Positions 23,097 to 35,348 of a stretch of 64,000 bases of DNA are shown piece after piece; positions within the stretch are counted from its first letter, which is position 1, and each line of letters starts with the position of its first letter. The notes below the pieces were generated by a model, which was not told where the DNA came from, ran no database searches, and worked only from the letters and a program-made list of their open reading frames with translations. This DNA comes from Epichloe hybrida (Eukaryota > Ascomycota > Sordariomycetes > Hypocreales > Clavicipitaceae). Position numbers and translations under genes: made by a program. The DNA lies in contig JAFEKR010000009.1 of NCBI GenBank assembly GCA_019022495.1, forward strand, positions 1-64,000, given 5' to 3'.

Positions 23097-23518
23097 AGCC
23101 CGAGCCAACGGCCTAGAATTTGCGATTCTCGGGACCTTGACGGCGAAACGTTCATTCTGGGCGTGAACCCGAGAAGCGAAGGAGGAAACCGCAACAGCAT
23201 GCATGACGTTCATTGCAGTCCGTTGCCCGTGCTCACATGCTCGCTCACCCCGGTCCCCCTGGAGCGGCACGTGGGGGCGGCGAATTGCGCTGCGTGAGCG
23301 CGCTGTTTAGCGCTCCGTGGATGCTCTGGAGGAGCCCCACATGGCCCCAACCTTTGGACCGAAATGCCCGACTTCTGATATGATACTCCGTAGGCAATCT
23401 AATTTGACAACACCAACGTCAGTCAGCCTGTGCAGCGGCGGACACAGCCCTTCTCAGGCGCTTTGATTAATTTCCTAATGGACATGATGTTCGTCAATTC
23501 ATCATCGCATCATGCTGT
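23097..23518. other. Intergenic region
   Basis: This is the upstream region of the transacylase gene and the 3' flank of the AP-3 mu gene. It contains one exact TACTCCGTA 9-mer at 23384-23392. No gene is seen. Confidence 0.5.
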
Positions 23519-25274
23519 CTAACACCGAATTTCTACACCACCCCTGCTGACCGTCAGGTACTTGACCCCTTTGTACGGTTTCACACCCTCGCCCAACCCT
23601 CGGCTCTTCCGTGTATCAATCATGATGCTGTCCACCTTTAGCCCGCTTGCCAGCCAACCCTTGACTGAGAAGCTCACCGATGCAGAACTCGGCATCAGAA
23701 TTTTGTTCTGCGCCACCTTCTTTGCGTCCTGTCTGCCGTGATACTCCGTTTTGGCTGTGTCTACTTTGGCTGTGGAGCTCTGGTACGGTTCGTTGTAGGA
23801 GTAGTCGGTGCCGAATGCAAATCCACTGGGATCGAACTCCTCGGTCTCATCCACTACCGATCCAACCACTGTGCAGCGAAGTCCAAAGTGTGTGGTAGGA
23901 CCTGCTAGTTCCTTTGTTGGGACGTGCCATTCGAGCATCTTCTCCCCGGGGTTGAAGCTCGCGTCGCCTCGACTAGGCCGAATATCAGACAGATTCCTTA
24001 CATCCTCTGGCAACGGAATCGTAACGGTCAATTCTTCGAGTGATGGCGCACCGGGTGATCCTGGATGTGGCGAACCAACTCGCCCTGGACCAATTCCTCT
24101 GCCAAATTGGCCAGAGCTCGATGACGAGCTCTGGCTCCCCAGTATTTTGGTGACTTGCAACCTGACCTCGAATTCCGATCCTACAAGGCCCAAGCCAGTC
24201 TTCATCTCCAAGTTCACCGGCAATTTAAGGTTATTATTCACACTTGGACTTCCACCCTTTCCGCTTGTTAAGGGCAGCAAATCAACTTCATATCCAGCCA
24301 AGATGAAGCGGCCATCAGGTGGTATGAAGCTCAGTTCACCAGGTCTTTCTTGCCATCGATTCAAGCGCACACATGGATGGAACACAGGGAGCTCTATGAT
24401 GCCGCCAATATTGTGCTTTCCCGATGGGCTGCTCAAGCTCACGGTGATGTCCGGAACTCCAGAAACCTTGGCTGTGAAAGCTATCGATCCGTTCGCGAAT
24501 GCCGCCAATGGTCTCCCCGAAGGTGCAAGTGTTACTGAGAGTGTTTCGATGACATCTGCGTATAGTTCGTTCGATGTGTGACGCACATTGGCGCGTCGCC
24601 AGGGTAAAGCCGGTGTATTGAGGACAGGAAGTGCTGGAGCACTCGAGTTTGAGAAGTTGGACGACAGCGGAGTTTTCCTTCAGTCCACCTCGTTAGAAAT
24701 AGCTGCCGGTATGAAATGCGACTTGAAGAGAAAGAGGTGCTTACCCTGGGAGATTAATGCTGCCCAATAGCTTCCCCATCCACCCCTCGATCTCGACGGT
24801 CTCTCGCAAGGCATTAGGTTCTGTTGTACTTATGGTGCCGGCATCGCACATCTCTGTGAGCAGCTGAGCGACCACATCATAGTTGTTTTCGATCTTGACC
24901 GCGAGGAGCGGGGCACCAAGAAAGTCTTCAAAGACGTCGATCACGCGGTGGAGGAACTCGAGTACGAGAAGAGGCTCAATTTCTGTGGAGGACGTCGCAA
25001 GGAATAGGAGATTGGCGTGGGTCAAGCCGAAGACGAGTGTGGCTGGGCTGGTGTTGGGAAGGTATATCAGGTTCGGTCTGGGAGTCGGATGCTCAAGATA
25101 GAGGGGCAACAGGTGTGTTGCTGAGAGCGGGCGGCCGGTGTAGGTATGGGACAAGACGGGACTTCTACGCAGTATCTGCGTTAGATGACTTTGCCAGCTT
25201 TTCCAAGGTGAGAGGCGAGAGGTGACCGACCTGTTATCATCGTATATGTGCAGGGCCTCGACAACGCCGTTCAT
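23519..25274 (-). CDS. apm3: AP-3 adaptor complex subunit mu
   Basis: Three exons (complement of 25231..25274, 24745..25164 and 23519..24677) close to 540 residues. AP-3 sorts cargo from the Golgi/endosome to the vacuole; the mu subunit reads tyrosine-based signals. The N-terminal longin-like domain carries VLSHTYTGRPLS, LVFGLTHANLLFLATSS, PLLVLEFLHRVIDVFEDFLG and NYDVVAQLLTEMCDAGTISTTEPNALR, spread over residues 15-150. A Ser-rich linker leads to ALPWRRANVRHTSNELYADV and the mu-homology domain to the C-terminus. The first donor is a weak GTCGGT, chosen because the intron restores the family spacing. It is divergent from the DUF4536 gene. Confidence 0.92.
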
Positions 25275-25850
25275 CTTGCCGACTGCACTGTGACCAGCTC
25301 CGGCGCGTTGTTGGAGCTTGCAGATGAAGACTGGACGTTTCGATGCACTCCAGCGACCGACCCATGACGGCTGGTACAGTGGGGTTGTACTGCGTTTTGC
25401 CGGAGGCCTGATGACTAACTAACTTCCGCGCGACGTTAAATTGTACTGGAGTTTTGGTGGGGGGTATGGAAGCTTCGTAGCAGCGACCAATTGGAACCTG
25501 CCCCTGGCGTAGAGCCCAGCTCTTTCAACCACAGACGATCATGGATTGTCCCACTCAGTACTCCGTGTACCTGAAGAGTCATCCCTTCTTCAGGTGCGGA
25601 AGTATATCTTGGGTCATTCGTAGGCTCTCCGATCTGTATTCCTGCATGTGGTGACAATTAATGCGTTTGCACACTGTGTCAAAATGCACTGTGACCCACA
25701 CTCTCTTCTCTTCTCCAGAATGGACGATATCCAAAAGGCCTTCGCAGCTCCCCGACCCTCCTCCAGCTAGCTCCCCGGCCGTCACTCCATTGGCCTCCAT
25801 CGTTGGCCTCCATTGGCATTCTTGGACCTTGCAACCTGTCAATTCCCATC
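25275..25850. promoter_or_regulatory. Divergent promoter region, AP-3 mu and DUF4536 genes
   Basis: This 576 bp lies between divergent genes. It carries an 8-of-9 match (TACTCCGTG) to the recurring 9-mer near 25560. No gene fits; the frames on both strands are leader-like. Confidence 0.5.
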
Positions 25851-26239
25851 ATGGCAGGCGACAAGCTTCCCACAATCCATTCTCTTGACAGGCCAGAAGA
25901 CCTCAAGGGGCTGTTGCGACAAGACCGCGGCGATGATTGTCTCAGCTGTAAAATCGTTGGTACGAAACACCATGTTGTCCCGCACTCGAACTAAAGGAGG
26001 AACGAAGATGTTGCAACACCTTGGCCTGTGCACGGAATTGCTAACGAATGAGCGCAGGCAGCGGCGCACTCTTCGGGTTAGGAGCCTACAGTTACTTCTC
26101 CGGCATGTCACAGCTCGAGAAGCAGCGACAGGCTATCTTGCAGAGTAAATCCATGTTTGGGATGAGAAGCAGGAGGTTTGGCATTACAGGCATATCCTTG
26201 GGTCTAGTATGGATGGGCCTTTGGCGGGCTTTTCGGTGA
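25851..26239 (+). CDS. Small DUF4536/DMAC1-like mitochondrial membrane protein
   Basis: Two exons (25851..25959 and 26058..26239, donor GTACG, acceptor GCAG) give 96 residues. The N-terminal part contains DDCLSCKIVG. The second exon encodes SGALFGLGAYSYFSGMSQLE, a hydrophobic stretch, then a basic loop SMFGMRSRRFG and a second hydrophobic stretch ITGISLGLVWMGLWRAF. Two short membrane segments after a CxxC-like motif fit DUF4536, related to human DMAC1, a complex I membrane-arm assembly factor. Its function in fungi is inferred only from family. The 63-residue frame starting at 26048 is just exon 2 with some intron. Confidence 0.75.
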
Positions 26240-26840
26240 GCGTGCTTGGGTGATGAAGTTGTTGAGACACAAAGGCTCTCGGGACAGTCTGGGTATCTCG
26301 ACTGGGCTTGTACAATATCTCATTTGAGTGTACGAATATTCCTGGGCGAAAGAAGAAAATTTTATTATCAGACACTTTCAAGTGTTCTGCTGACATTGGG
26401 TAAAGAGAAGTCAGTCACCCGAGTATTTATGCCAGGTCCTGGAAACTTGAGTAGGGTGAGCAGGTCACAGCAGACTAACGCGCTTACATCTCAGAGGTGG
26501 TGGGTTAAAGATGCAGACACTCTAGAGGGCCCGTTGGTGGATTTAAATTCTGATTCCAAGACCCATGGATCAACGCCCCTTGGGTTCCTCCATGGCAGCT
26601 CCATGGAAATCTTCCATTCACAAGGACCCACTTCACTTTAACCTCACCTCAAAACTCATCAACCACTTGGTTCTTCTCAACCACAGCTCAAGCACAAACA
26701 CATTCCATCTCCACCAGGCCCCCTTCCTCGCACATCGTAAGAACGGCACCCACCAACCCAAAGCCCACTACAAGAATTGGAAGGAGCATCGCACCCCCTC
26801 GCTGCTATTGCAGCCTCTACCACCAACCACAACCGTCACG
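26240..26840. other. Intergenic region upstream of rrp4
   Basis: This holds the 3' flank of the DUF4536 gene and the C/A-rich leader of rrp4. Frames at 26246-26641 and the upstream part of 26565-27470 are untranslated leader read through. No separate gene is seen. Confidence 0.5.
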
Positions 26841-27987
26841 ATGCCCATCACCATCTTCCGCCCTCAACCGGCCTCCCAACGAGCCCTGACCTCTATTGTC
26901 GCCGCCCAGGATGCCATGTCCGACTCCGAATCAGACGGCGGCGCCAACATCCAAGGCGACGTGTCCTCCATGCGCGCACCCAAGCGCCGACGCAGCAGCG
27001 CCGACGACGACACCATGGCCGATGAGATTCTCACACCCGGAACGGTAATCACATCGAATCCCCAATGGATGCGGTACGTTTACACCTCCCCCTTTTCTAC
27101 ATCCAAATCCAGACTCAGAGTAACTAACCATGCCGCCCCCCCCCCCCTCCTCAAGCGGCCACGGGACATACATTCTCCCCTCAACCCAGTCCATCACCTC
27201 CTCCCTCGCAGGCACCCTCACCAAGACCAACAAGCTCCTCTCCGTGCGGCCCCTCCGCGCCCGCTACACCCCCGAGATAGGCGACCTGGTAGTGGGACGC
27301 ATCCTGGAAGTGCACCCCAAGCGATGGCGTGTCGACGTATCGGCCTCGCAGCTGGCGATTCTCCAGATCTCCGCCATCAACCTCCCCGGAGGCATTCTGC
27401 GCAAGCGCACCGAAACAGACGAGCTGCAGATCCGATCCTTCTTCGCAGAGGGGGACCTCGTCGTCGCTGAAGTCCAGCAGCTTCACCAGGATGGCGCAGC
27501 ATCTCTGCACACCCGATCTCTCAAGTACGGGAAACTGCGAAACGGCGTGTTCGTAAGCGTGTCTGGCACCGGCGGTGGCGGGGGTGTCGTCCGCTCCAAG
27601 AGGCAGGTCTGGACCATGGACGGCGCGAACGGCTCTGGCAAGATTGATGTGATTTTGGGCGTCAACGGGTACATCTGGATCAGCAAGCACGCGGAGGGGG
27701 AGGGGGAGGCCCAGCAGCAGGTGGGGGTGAATAAGATGGAGGAGAGCGTGAGCAGCAAGGTGTATTCGAGCCAGAATGACTGGATCGACGTTGCTACGGT
27801 GAGGGAGATTGCGCGGTGCCGAAGCGTGATTTTGGCGCTGGTGGAAAATGGGCTGAGGGTTGACGAGGACATGGTCATGATGGGGTATCAGGAGGCGGTG
27901 GAGATGGGGAGGGAGTCTGCGGATGATGATTTGTATCTGGGTGGTGAGAGGGGGAGGAGGTTGGCTGTGATTTTGGCCGGTCGGTAG
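26841..27987 (+). CDS. rrp4: Exosome RNA-binding cap subunit Rrp4
   Basis: Two exons (26841..27073 and 27156..27987) give 354 residues. Rrp4 is one of the three S1/KH cap proteins of the nuclear and cytoplasmic RNA exosome. The N-terminus holds the [17 protein letters not shown] motif. Across the splice, NPQWMRGHGTYI is restored. The S1 domain spans about residues 110-200, with [49 protein letters not shown] and [13 protein letters not shown]. The KH part follows, with [23 protein letters not shown] and a degenerate Gly/Glu-rich insertion. The intron ends after a C11-type tract. It converges with the aldehyde dehydrogenase gene. Confidence 0.93.
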
Positions 27988-28451
27988 ATATCGCTTTTGA
28001 GAGTACGGACGTAGAAGCTGAAATGAATGAGACGAAATCGAATTGGTGGCCGTTACAGTACGTGTGAATAGATGCATCTCACAGATTCATTTGTTATTCT
28101 AGTCCTTTCTGAGATGAGTCAACATACTTCGAACCTGATACTTGACATGCTCTCGGAATCAGGTACAAATTATGGATGTCAAAATGGGTGATAGCGACGG
28201 AGAGCCGAGCCAAAGAAATAAACAGACTTCGTCAACGCCATCGCCCTGAAAGATGCAACCCACACATCAAAGGGCCCCCCACATCGCATTGCTCACCTCA
28301 CGACACAATTGACGGCAGGTGATGGAAAACGATGATAATTCTCCGCTTAAATAAATAGCGTCAAAACATGGGTATCGGGTTTTCATGGGGTGTAAAAATG
28401 GCTTCGTCTCAACCGCTTTCGCCCGATAACCGCTTAGCATCGTTTGCAGGC
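27988..28451. other. Convergent 3' region
   Basis: This lies between the ends of rrp4 and the aldehyde dehydrogenase gene. It contains two 3' UTRs and no recognised feature. Confidence 0.5.
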
Positions 28452-30189
28452 CTATTGAAATTTTCTTTTCAGCCGAAGGAACGCGGAAATGAGGGCGAAC
28501 AGAACTCCCCACCTTGCTGCTGCGCCGGTCGTGCTCTTGCCTCCCATGCCTCCCATGAACCCGAGCCAGTACTTGAGGCCCGCGATGACGTTGCCGTCTC
28601 GGTCAAAGTTGGGCGACTGGCCGTTCAGCGTGCGGAAACGGCCCAGCTCGGAGAACGAGTACGGCATGTAGCGCACGCGGAGAAGCTTGTCAGCCCACGC
28701 GGGAACCTGGGCTATGACACGCTGGTGGCTGAATGCCTTGAAGGAGTAGTATCCGTGATAGTTGCCCTGTCCGGAGCCGCCGACACCGCCGAAGGGAGTG
28801 GCGTTGATCGAGGCGTGGAAGAAGGCGTCGTTGATGGTAGCACCGCCGGAGGTGACGTTCTCGAGGACTATAAGATGAACGAGAAAAGAAGCAGGGTCAG
28901 CAACTACGCTTTCTCGCTCCATTGTGCAAGGTTGTCTCTTCCGTATTGAAATGCAGAAAAGAGAGGCATCTGTCACATCTCAACTTACCCTTGTTGTTCT
29001 CCGCGTCAGTACCAAAGGTAAAGAGCGCCAACGGCGTCGGGTCGACCTTGTTTGCAATGTCGATAGCCTTGTCAAGGCTGTCGAAAGGCATGATGGACCA
29101 GATGGGACCAAAGCTCTCCTCGACCATCATGCTGTCCTCGATGCTGTCCACCAGCACGGCAGTCGGTTCGATCCACAGCTTCTCTTCATCAGACGAGCCA
29201 CCCATGACGACCTTGCCCTTGGTGTTGTTGAGCATCTTCATCAGACGGTCGTAATGGCCCTTGTTGACGATGCGAGACAAGTCGCTGTCCTTGCCGCCCT
29301 TGGGCATAAACGTGCGATACTGCACGTTGAGCTCGTCAACGAACTCGGAGAGCACGCTGCGCTCAATGAGCACGTAGTTGTGCGACAGACACAGCTGGCC
29401 GGCGTTCAAGCACTTCTGCCACAAGAGACGGCGGGCAGCGAGCTTGACGTCGCCACTCTTGGTGATGAAGGCTGGATTCAAACCGCCGAGCTCCAAAAGA
29501 ACGGGGGTCAGCGACTGCGCCGCCTTTGTGGCAATAATGGCACCCGTCTTCTTGCCGCCAGTGAACATGATCTTGTCGAACTTGTGGTCCAGGACATGCT
29601 TGGTCTCCTCGAGAGCGCCGTTGATGCACACGTAGCATTCGGGGTCGAGATACTCGTCAACGATTCTCTTGATGATCATGGCAGAGTGGGGCGATAGCTC
29701 CGATGGCTTGAGGACGACGCAGTTGCCGGCGGCAATGGCGCCAATGAGGGGCGTGATGTTGAGCTGGAAAGGGTAATTGAAGGCGCCGATGATGAGAATC
29801 TGGCCGAGGGGCTCGTTCCTGATGCGCGGCTTCATGGGCCAGTAGGTCATGGGCAGGTCGACGATGCTCTCATCCTTGGCCCAGGTCTCGAGCTTGTTGG
29901 CGACGTTGATGGCCTCGTTCTTGACCCAGTCCATCTCGGTGAGGTGGGCCTCGAACTTGGACTTGCCCATGTCCTTCATGAGGGCCTCTTCGATGAGCGG
30001 GGCATAGTCGACGATGCCCCAGTACAGCTTGCGGATCTGTTGCTGGCGAAACTTGATGTCCTTGGTCTTGTTGGTGCGGTACGTCTTGCGCAGAAGCTCG
30101 ACCTGAGCGGTGATGGCGTCGAGAGACGTGGACTCAAAGGCCGGGATGGGCCCTTGCGGCCCTTGCTGCCCTTGCTTGATTTTGGCCAT
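28452..30189 (-). CDS. Class 3 (fatty) aldehyde dehydrogenase, membrane-anchored
   Basis: Two exons (complement of 28989..30189 and 28452..28867, donor GTAAGT, acceptor ATAG) give 538 residues. It oxidises medium- to long-chain aldehydes to acids with NAD(P)+, like yeast Hfd1 and animal ALDH3. Marks are LGQILIIGAFNYPFQLNITPLIGAIAAGN (cofactor fold), KPSELSPHSA, the general base Glu in LELGG (about residue 233), the nucleophile Cys in NAGQLC (about 267), EESFGPIWSI, and TPFGGVGGSGQGNYHG. The C-terminus has a hydrophobic stretch followed by RLKRKFQ, which suggests a tail anchor. The open frame extends upstream of the ATG at 30189, but that part is not family-like. The neighbouring mS35 gene lies upstream on the same strand. 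Confidence 0.92.
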
Positions 30190-31000
30190 GACGACAACGA
30201 GCTGACAGCAGCCTTTGGAGGTTGGGGCTTGGCAGGGGAAATCAAGTATCGGGGTCCACGGACGTGGGTGAGGCGTTGGCCGAGAGCGAGAGGGAAGATC
30301 TAGGACCTGGTATTGTCTTGAAAAGTGACAAGGCGCGCTCCAGAGGGAAGGAATCAAGTCGAAGAGAAGAGAAAGAAAAAAAAAAACAGCGCGGGGAGGA
30401 AACGTCTGGTATCTCGGGGTAACAACCCGAGTGGTGACACCCCAACGGATGATCGCACTTGAGAACCTGAACAACCTATCCCAAAGCCAGGTCGGCAGCG
30501 GGCTTGCCAGCCAGTCGCTGCATGTTATTTTTACTTCTTTAGTGATTTGACGACGCGCCACTTGGCGAAATGACCCCTGTGCCGCCCCCGAGCGAGCATC
30601 TTTTGGTCCCTCTTTTTATTCGGGTGGCAGCTAGGCAGCTCGGGCTATTACGGCGCGGCAACTAGTCCGTAGAACACCCAACAACAAGCGAGTTTGACCG
30701 GGCCCCTTCCTTCTATTAATAATAAGAAAGGACCATTCTTCTTCGAGCAATCAGCCCCGATTGCGCATATATTCCTTCTTTTGCCAGAAGTACTCTGCGT
30801 CGTCAAACGGTCGGCACAACCCATCAACCACGTTATTATACATGCACCCGAACCGCTCAAAGTCTTTGAAAAATGCAACATCTATGCTTAAATGTACTAT
30901 AATACATGGCAGCCCAAACATTAATGCCACCAGGGTCACACGCCATCTCTATGACTCATACATACAAGCCATGCATCAAGATCCCCCAAGCAAAAATATC
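30190..31000. other. Intergenic region between mS35 and the aldehyde dehydrogenase gene
   Basis: This holds the dehydrogenase promoter, with a TTTTATT stretch near 30612, and the 3' flank of mS35. A palindromic ACCCGAG motif occurs on both strands around 30415-30435. No gene is supported; frames at 30648-31088 are short. Confidence 0.5.
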
Positions 31001-32222
31001 CTACCTCCTCGCCTTGCCTTTCTGCACAGGCACCATCTCAGCAACCCTCTGCTCGTCCTGCTCCTCCACCAACTTCTGCATCAAATAATCGTCAATCGCC
31101 TTCTTCCCATCTACCAGCAATCCGCTCTCCGCCCTCTTCAGGTCCTCAATCACAGCCATCTTCCTCTGTTCCTCCAGCTCCAATCTCCTCTTATTTGTCA
31201 TTCTCCACTCCTTGGGGAACCGAGGCTTCTCACGCACTTGGTGGTGTCTCAGATCCAGCGGTACATCCTCAAACGTGTCCTTGGAGTCCTTTGCCGCCGC
31301 AATCAAGTCGTCTACCAGGCCCGTCAAGTACAGCTTATTTTGCGCCTTGTGCTCGTAGCTCTCGCAGCTCATTTTGACGAGGTCCTTTTCAGGGTTGTAC
31401 CGCGGGCCAGCGAGCTTCCTGAGCTTATCTGTCTGAACGGGGGTGAGTTTAAAGTCCGAAGGTGAGAATTGGACGACGACTTTGCGCTCGGCGGGGTGGG
31501 ATTCGCCCATGTAGGTTGTGTAGCGCCAGCGTAGGACTTGGTTGTCTGTAGGGGGCTCGAAAGGTTTGGCAAATTCTTTGCCAAAAAAAAAAAAAAAAAA
31601 GTCAGTTCCCGAGGCTGGTTGCCACGACAGATATATAGAGTACAGAATGGTTTCTTGCAGAAAGAAACTTACTTGCGAGAAGGGGCATCTCCCACGCCGC
31701 AAGTCGAGCGTAGTGTCTCATCTCTCGCACTTCTTCCAACTTGCCGTGTGCCATGGACGTAATGTCATCTTCGTCAAACTCATCGTGTTCTTCCGTGTTG
31801 GTCTCAGGATCCTCCTCGTCGAACCAAAACGACGACTTGTTCGGCTTCTCGCCCACGTCATCCTTGATCAATTCCTCTTCTAGCGAACGATCCTCCGACG
31901 CCCACCCGGGAGTCTCTCGCAGCTTTGCCGTCAGGAACTCGTCAATCGTGTTGTGGCCATTCGTCTTGGCCAGTTCGTCTAGCTGTCGGAGTCCTTCTGG
32001 CGTGGCACTCTCCGCAAAGGCCTTGTTCATCGTCTTCAGGTCCAGCGTCTGCGGTGCGTCTGCCGTCTCGCCTTCTTCGCGGGCCCATCGTGCAGGGGAT
32101 GTGCTAAATGCGCGTTGGACTCGTCGAGAGAGGTGCTGTGCGCGAGGTAGTCGCTGGGCAAGTGATGAGGCCCTGCGACATGCCAGCGCGCAGAGTCTCG
32201 CGGCAGGAGAAGCCGAAGCCAT
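31001..32222 (-). CDS. rsm24: Mitochondrial small-subunit ribosomal protein mS35 (Rsm24)
   Basis: Two exons (complement of 31673..32222 and 31001..31575) give 374 residues. The N-terminus is a basic, Ala/Arg-rich mitochondrial targeting sequence with AFSTSPARWA. The domain marks are SMAHGKLEEVREMRHYARLAAWEMPLL, then after the splice KFAKPFEPPTDNQVLRWRYTTYMGESHPAERKVVV, and FSPSDFKLTPVQTDKLRKLAGPRYNPEKDLVKMSCE. A charged helical C-terminus follows. The intron contains a run of 18 or so A (T on the coding strand), a place where length errors are likely, but they would not affect coding. It is divergent from alg13 over 230 bp. Confidence 0.9.
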
Positions 32223-32452
32223 GTCGAAAATGGAATTTTGTGTGGCCTTGTCCTTGTCTATGTGCCGACGAGCTTCCAGAATTTTGGGTCGTCAATTGAC
32301 GGCGGCTTCAGGGACCCTACCCTGGATTGGTTTTGCCGGGGTTTTGCCAAAGCTTTTGCATCCCGGCTTGAAGCTTCATCAATTACGGAGTACACCAACC
32401 AACCAGACTTCGAGTCGACGCTTGTTGATGCGCAACTTGCAAACCACGCAGT
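32223..32452. promoter_or_regulatory. Compact bidirectional promoter, mS35 and alg13
   Basis: Only 230 bp separate the two divergent start codons, so both promoters are here. It contains an exact TACGGAGTA at 32384-32392. Confidence 0.65.
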
Positions 32453-33229
32453 ATGCCTCCGAACTCCAGCGGTCTCGAGAGGTACTGCCTCGTCACTGTC
32501 GGCGCAACCGTCGGGTTCAAAGCCCTGACCAAAGAGGTTTTACAGCCTTCATTTTGGGAATTCCTTCATTCTCAAGACTTTACAGCTCTACATGTCCAGT
32601 GCGGACCAGACGTCACCTGGGCCACTGCCGTGTTTGCAGAGCACAAGCACAAGCTGCCACCTGGGTTTCAAGTGGAAGTTTTTGATATAAAGCACAATCT
32701 AATCAAGGATGAAATGGTGCTGTGTCAGGCACGCCAGGGCCAACGAGCCCCAGGCCTTGTAATATCACACGCAGGTGAGACTCGCGACTGTTCCGCTTGT
32801 CCAACTTATCCGCTACTGCTTCTAAGTGTTCAATTGATCATAGGCACCGGAACAATACTGGATGCCTGGAGATTGGGGCTGCCTCTTGTGGTGGTGCCCA
32901 ACACGGGACTACTAGATGATCACCAAACTGAAATGGCAAAGCATTTGGCAAAGCAAGGATACGCCGTCATGAGTTCAGCGAGGTAAGCTTACCGGTTATC
33001 TTCATGACATCCATTGCGTCCGCAAATGAGCTTACAGAATCGCGTTGTCTCCAGTGTCCAAGACCTTCGGGAAGCGATTCATAAGGCGATCCTTTTATGG
33101 GAGGAGAACAAGACGACGCGTTGGCCGGCACATGATGTCAAGCGCAAAGACCAAAGGGCTCTGCGACTCTGGGAGATCAAGCCGCTGGAAGTGAACAAGG
33201 AAGAAGTATCACACATGTCTCATGACTAG
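32453..33229 (+). CDS. alg13: UDP-GlcNAc transferase catalytic subunit Alg13
   Basis: Three exons (32453..32774, 32844..32982 and 33055..33229) give 211 residues. Alg13 with membrane-bound Alg14 adds the second GlcNAc to dolichol-PP-GlcNAc on the cytosolic ER face. Marks are the N-terminal LVTVGATVGFKALTKEVL, LHVQCGPD, and across the first splice [43 protein letters not shown], the UDP-sugar-binding GT28 region. The third exon begins at SVQDLREAI and ends with a Lys/Glu-rich tail. The first intron is in frame, so unspliced reading adds a spurious Cys-rich stretch. It converges with aip1 over 215 bp. Confidence 0.92.
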
Positions 33230-33444
33230 GTGCAAAGGCTTTGTGATGATCCATTGTTTTACTTTTACCCGCAGTCCACGGAAAGATACTGAGGAGAACC
33301 ATATCGGCGTACGGCGAAATCCACATTGGGCTGGAGTTGGGCGCCATGTTTGCTCATTGCTTCAATCATGAGTCATATTGCACTTTTCTTTGTCCTTACC
33401 CAAAGAGAGGAATACAAGACGCTCTTCTATGCCAGGCCTCTACT

Positions 33445-35348
33445 TCATGGCAAATTCTCGACGTCCCAAATTTTGACATTTGCATCACCTCCCGCACTGG
33501 CGATCTGACCACACTCTATCCAGGAGATACCGTTGACGCCGTCCTTGTGAGCGTTGGCAGCCTTGATCCTTTTCCCCTGGTTCTTCTTCTCCAAACACCA
33601 AACAAAGACGTTCGTATCTAAACTCCCGCTTGCCGCGTAAGCACCGCTATCATCCCAGGCAATGCACGTCACACGCGCTGTGTGGGCGGACCAGCGGTCT
33701 GAAGCCACCTCCCACGTTCCCGTCTTGTATACATATATCTTGCCAATGCTGTTGCCGGCGGCCAAATGCGTTCCGTCTTTGGAGAACGCTAGAGCGGATA
33801 TCGTTCCCGTGGGGCTCTCCAATGTTTGAATCTCTTCCAAAGCACCATTAGAGCTCGCCTTGTACACTTTAACGGAATTCCGCTCAGCGCCGACAGCTAA
33901 CAGGTTGTCAAAAGCGGCGATAGATGTAGGAGCATATGTGACAGGCGTCTCTTTCAAGAGTTGTCCGTTGGAGTAGGCCGCGATAGATGAAACTGTGGCG
34001 ATATAAAGAGCTACATCAGAGGCACTTGCACCCTTGGGCTGCGCTGAGAGTTTGATAGACTGGCCAATAAATGTGCCCGCTGACTCGTCCGCAATCTTAA
34101 CGGTGTCATCCCAGCTGGCTGTATAAATCTTGGCCGCTCGGCCTGTAATCTGGACAACTTGGTTTGTGTGAGACTCGCCGTCAACGATGCTGGCAGAACC
34201 GGATTTGATATCCCAGTGGCAGACGCGGCCGTCAAAACTGCCTGTCCAGAGCGCACTTGCCTTGCCGTCAGACGAACCAAACAAGGCTGTGATGCTTTTC
34301 GAGTGACCTTGCACAACCTTGACCGGTTCCGTTTTGCCCTCCTTCAAATAAATGAGCTCACCATCAAGGTTGACGCTGATTATTAAACCGTCACTTCGAC
34401 CATGGGGGATGACAACACCCATTTGCTGGTCACGAATGCTCACACCGTCGCCAAACTTCCAAGACTGGACGACACTGCCCGAATCGACATCCCACAGCTT
34501 TATTGTCTGATCTGCACTTGCCGTGGCGAACTTCTTACTGTTTTGAGACCAAGAAAGCGCGAAAATGCTGCCCGTGTGCTCCCCGTCACCAATCTGCCTC
34601 AACGTTTCGCCGGTCTTTCCATCGTACAGTTGTATTCTCTTGTCGGCGCCAACGGTTGCCAAGAAAGCTCCATCGGGTGAGTATGATGCTCCCAGCACGA
34701 ATCCCTTGTGCAAGGCACTCTTTTCGTTGAACTTGTAAGGGGCACCATGATAGAAGACCATGTTGCCGTCGTCACCAACAGTTGCGGCACGGAAAGGACG
34801 CTGAGGCTTCATTGCCACAGCATTCACGGACTTGGAGTGTCCGATGATTTCTCCGACCGAATTCCCGCTGTCGGCAGTGATGCAACGCCCGAATTGCTCC
34901 TTTCCGTCACCTACGGCAATAACGCGCTGAGACTCGCCATCCCAAGCAACATCGTTGAGCCGACCAGATATAATGGGGTATTCGCCGATCGTATTTTCGA
35001 TATTGTCTGGTTCCCAAACGCGAAGCATGCCACTTGCATCACCACTGGCTACTTTGAACCCACTAGGAGAGAAACGCGCGACGGTCGTGGCAGCTGTGTG
35101 GCCGGTGAACTCTTTACAGTCGGCAGGATTGTCAATTGAGCGGACGAAGATGGATTTGCCAGACTGTAACGGCTTGTAAGAGTCTCGTGAAATTTGGAGG
35201 GAGGGACGCCGAGGATTTTCGTGTGAGGACGTACCGGGTAAGCTATCCGTTGACCTTTGGAATCAGCGGACAGCTGAGTTGGCTGGCCTCTGGTCGTGGC
35301 CGGGGCAGCCGCGAGAATGCGGTTCAATGTAATGGAAGGAGATGCCAT
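33445..35348 (-). CDS. aip1: Actin-interacting protein 1, WD40 repeats
   Basis: Two exons (complement of 35235..35348 and 33445..35163) give 610 residues. Aip1 works with cofilin to disassemble actin filaments. The protein is a double seven-bladed WD40 propeller. The start is TLNRILAAAPATTRGQPTQLS, then across the splice SGKSIFVRSIDNPADCKEFTGHTAATTVARFSPSGF. Repeats include DGNMVFYHGAPYKF, LGASYSPDGAFLATVGADKRIQLYDG, KKFATASADQTIKLWDV, and last SAGGDANVKIWDVENLP. Length and the FNEKSALHKGF motif fit fungal Aip1. It stands apart from its upstream neighbour by 733 bp. Confidence 0.93.
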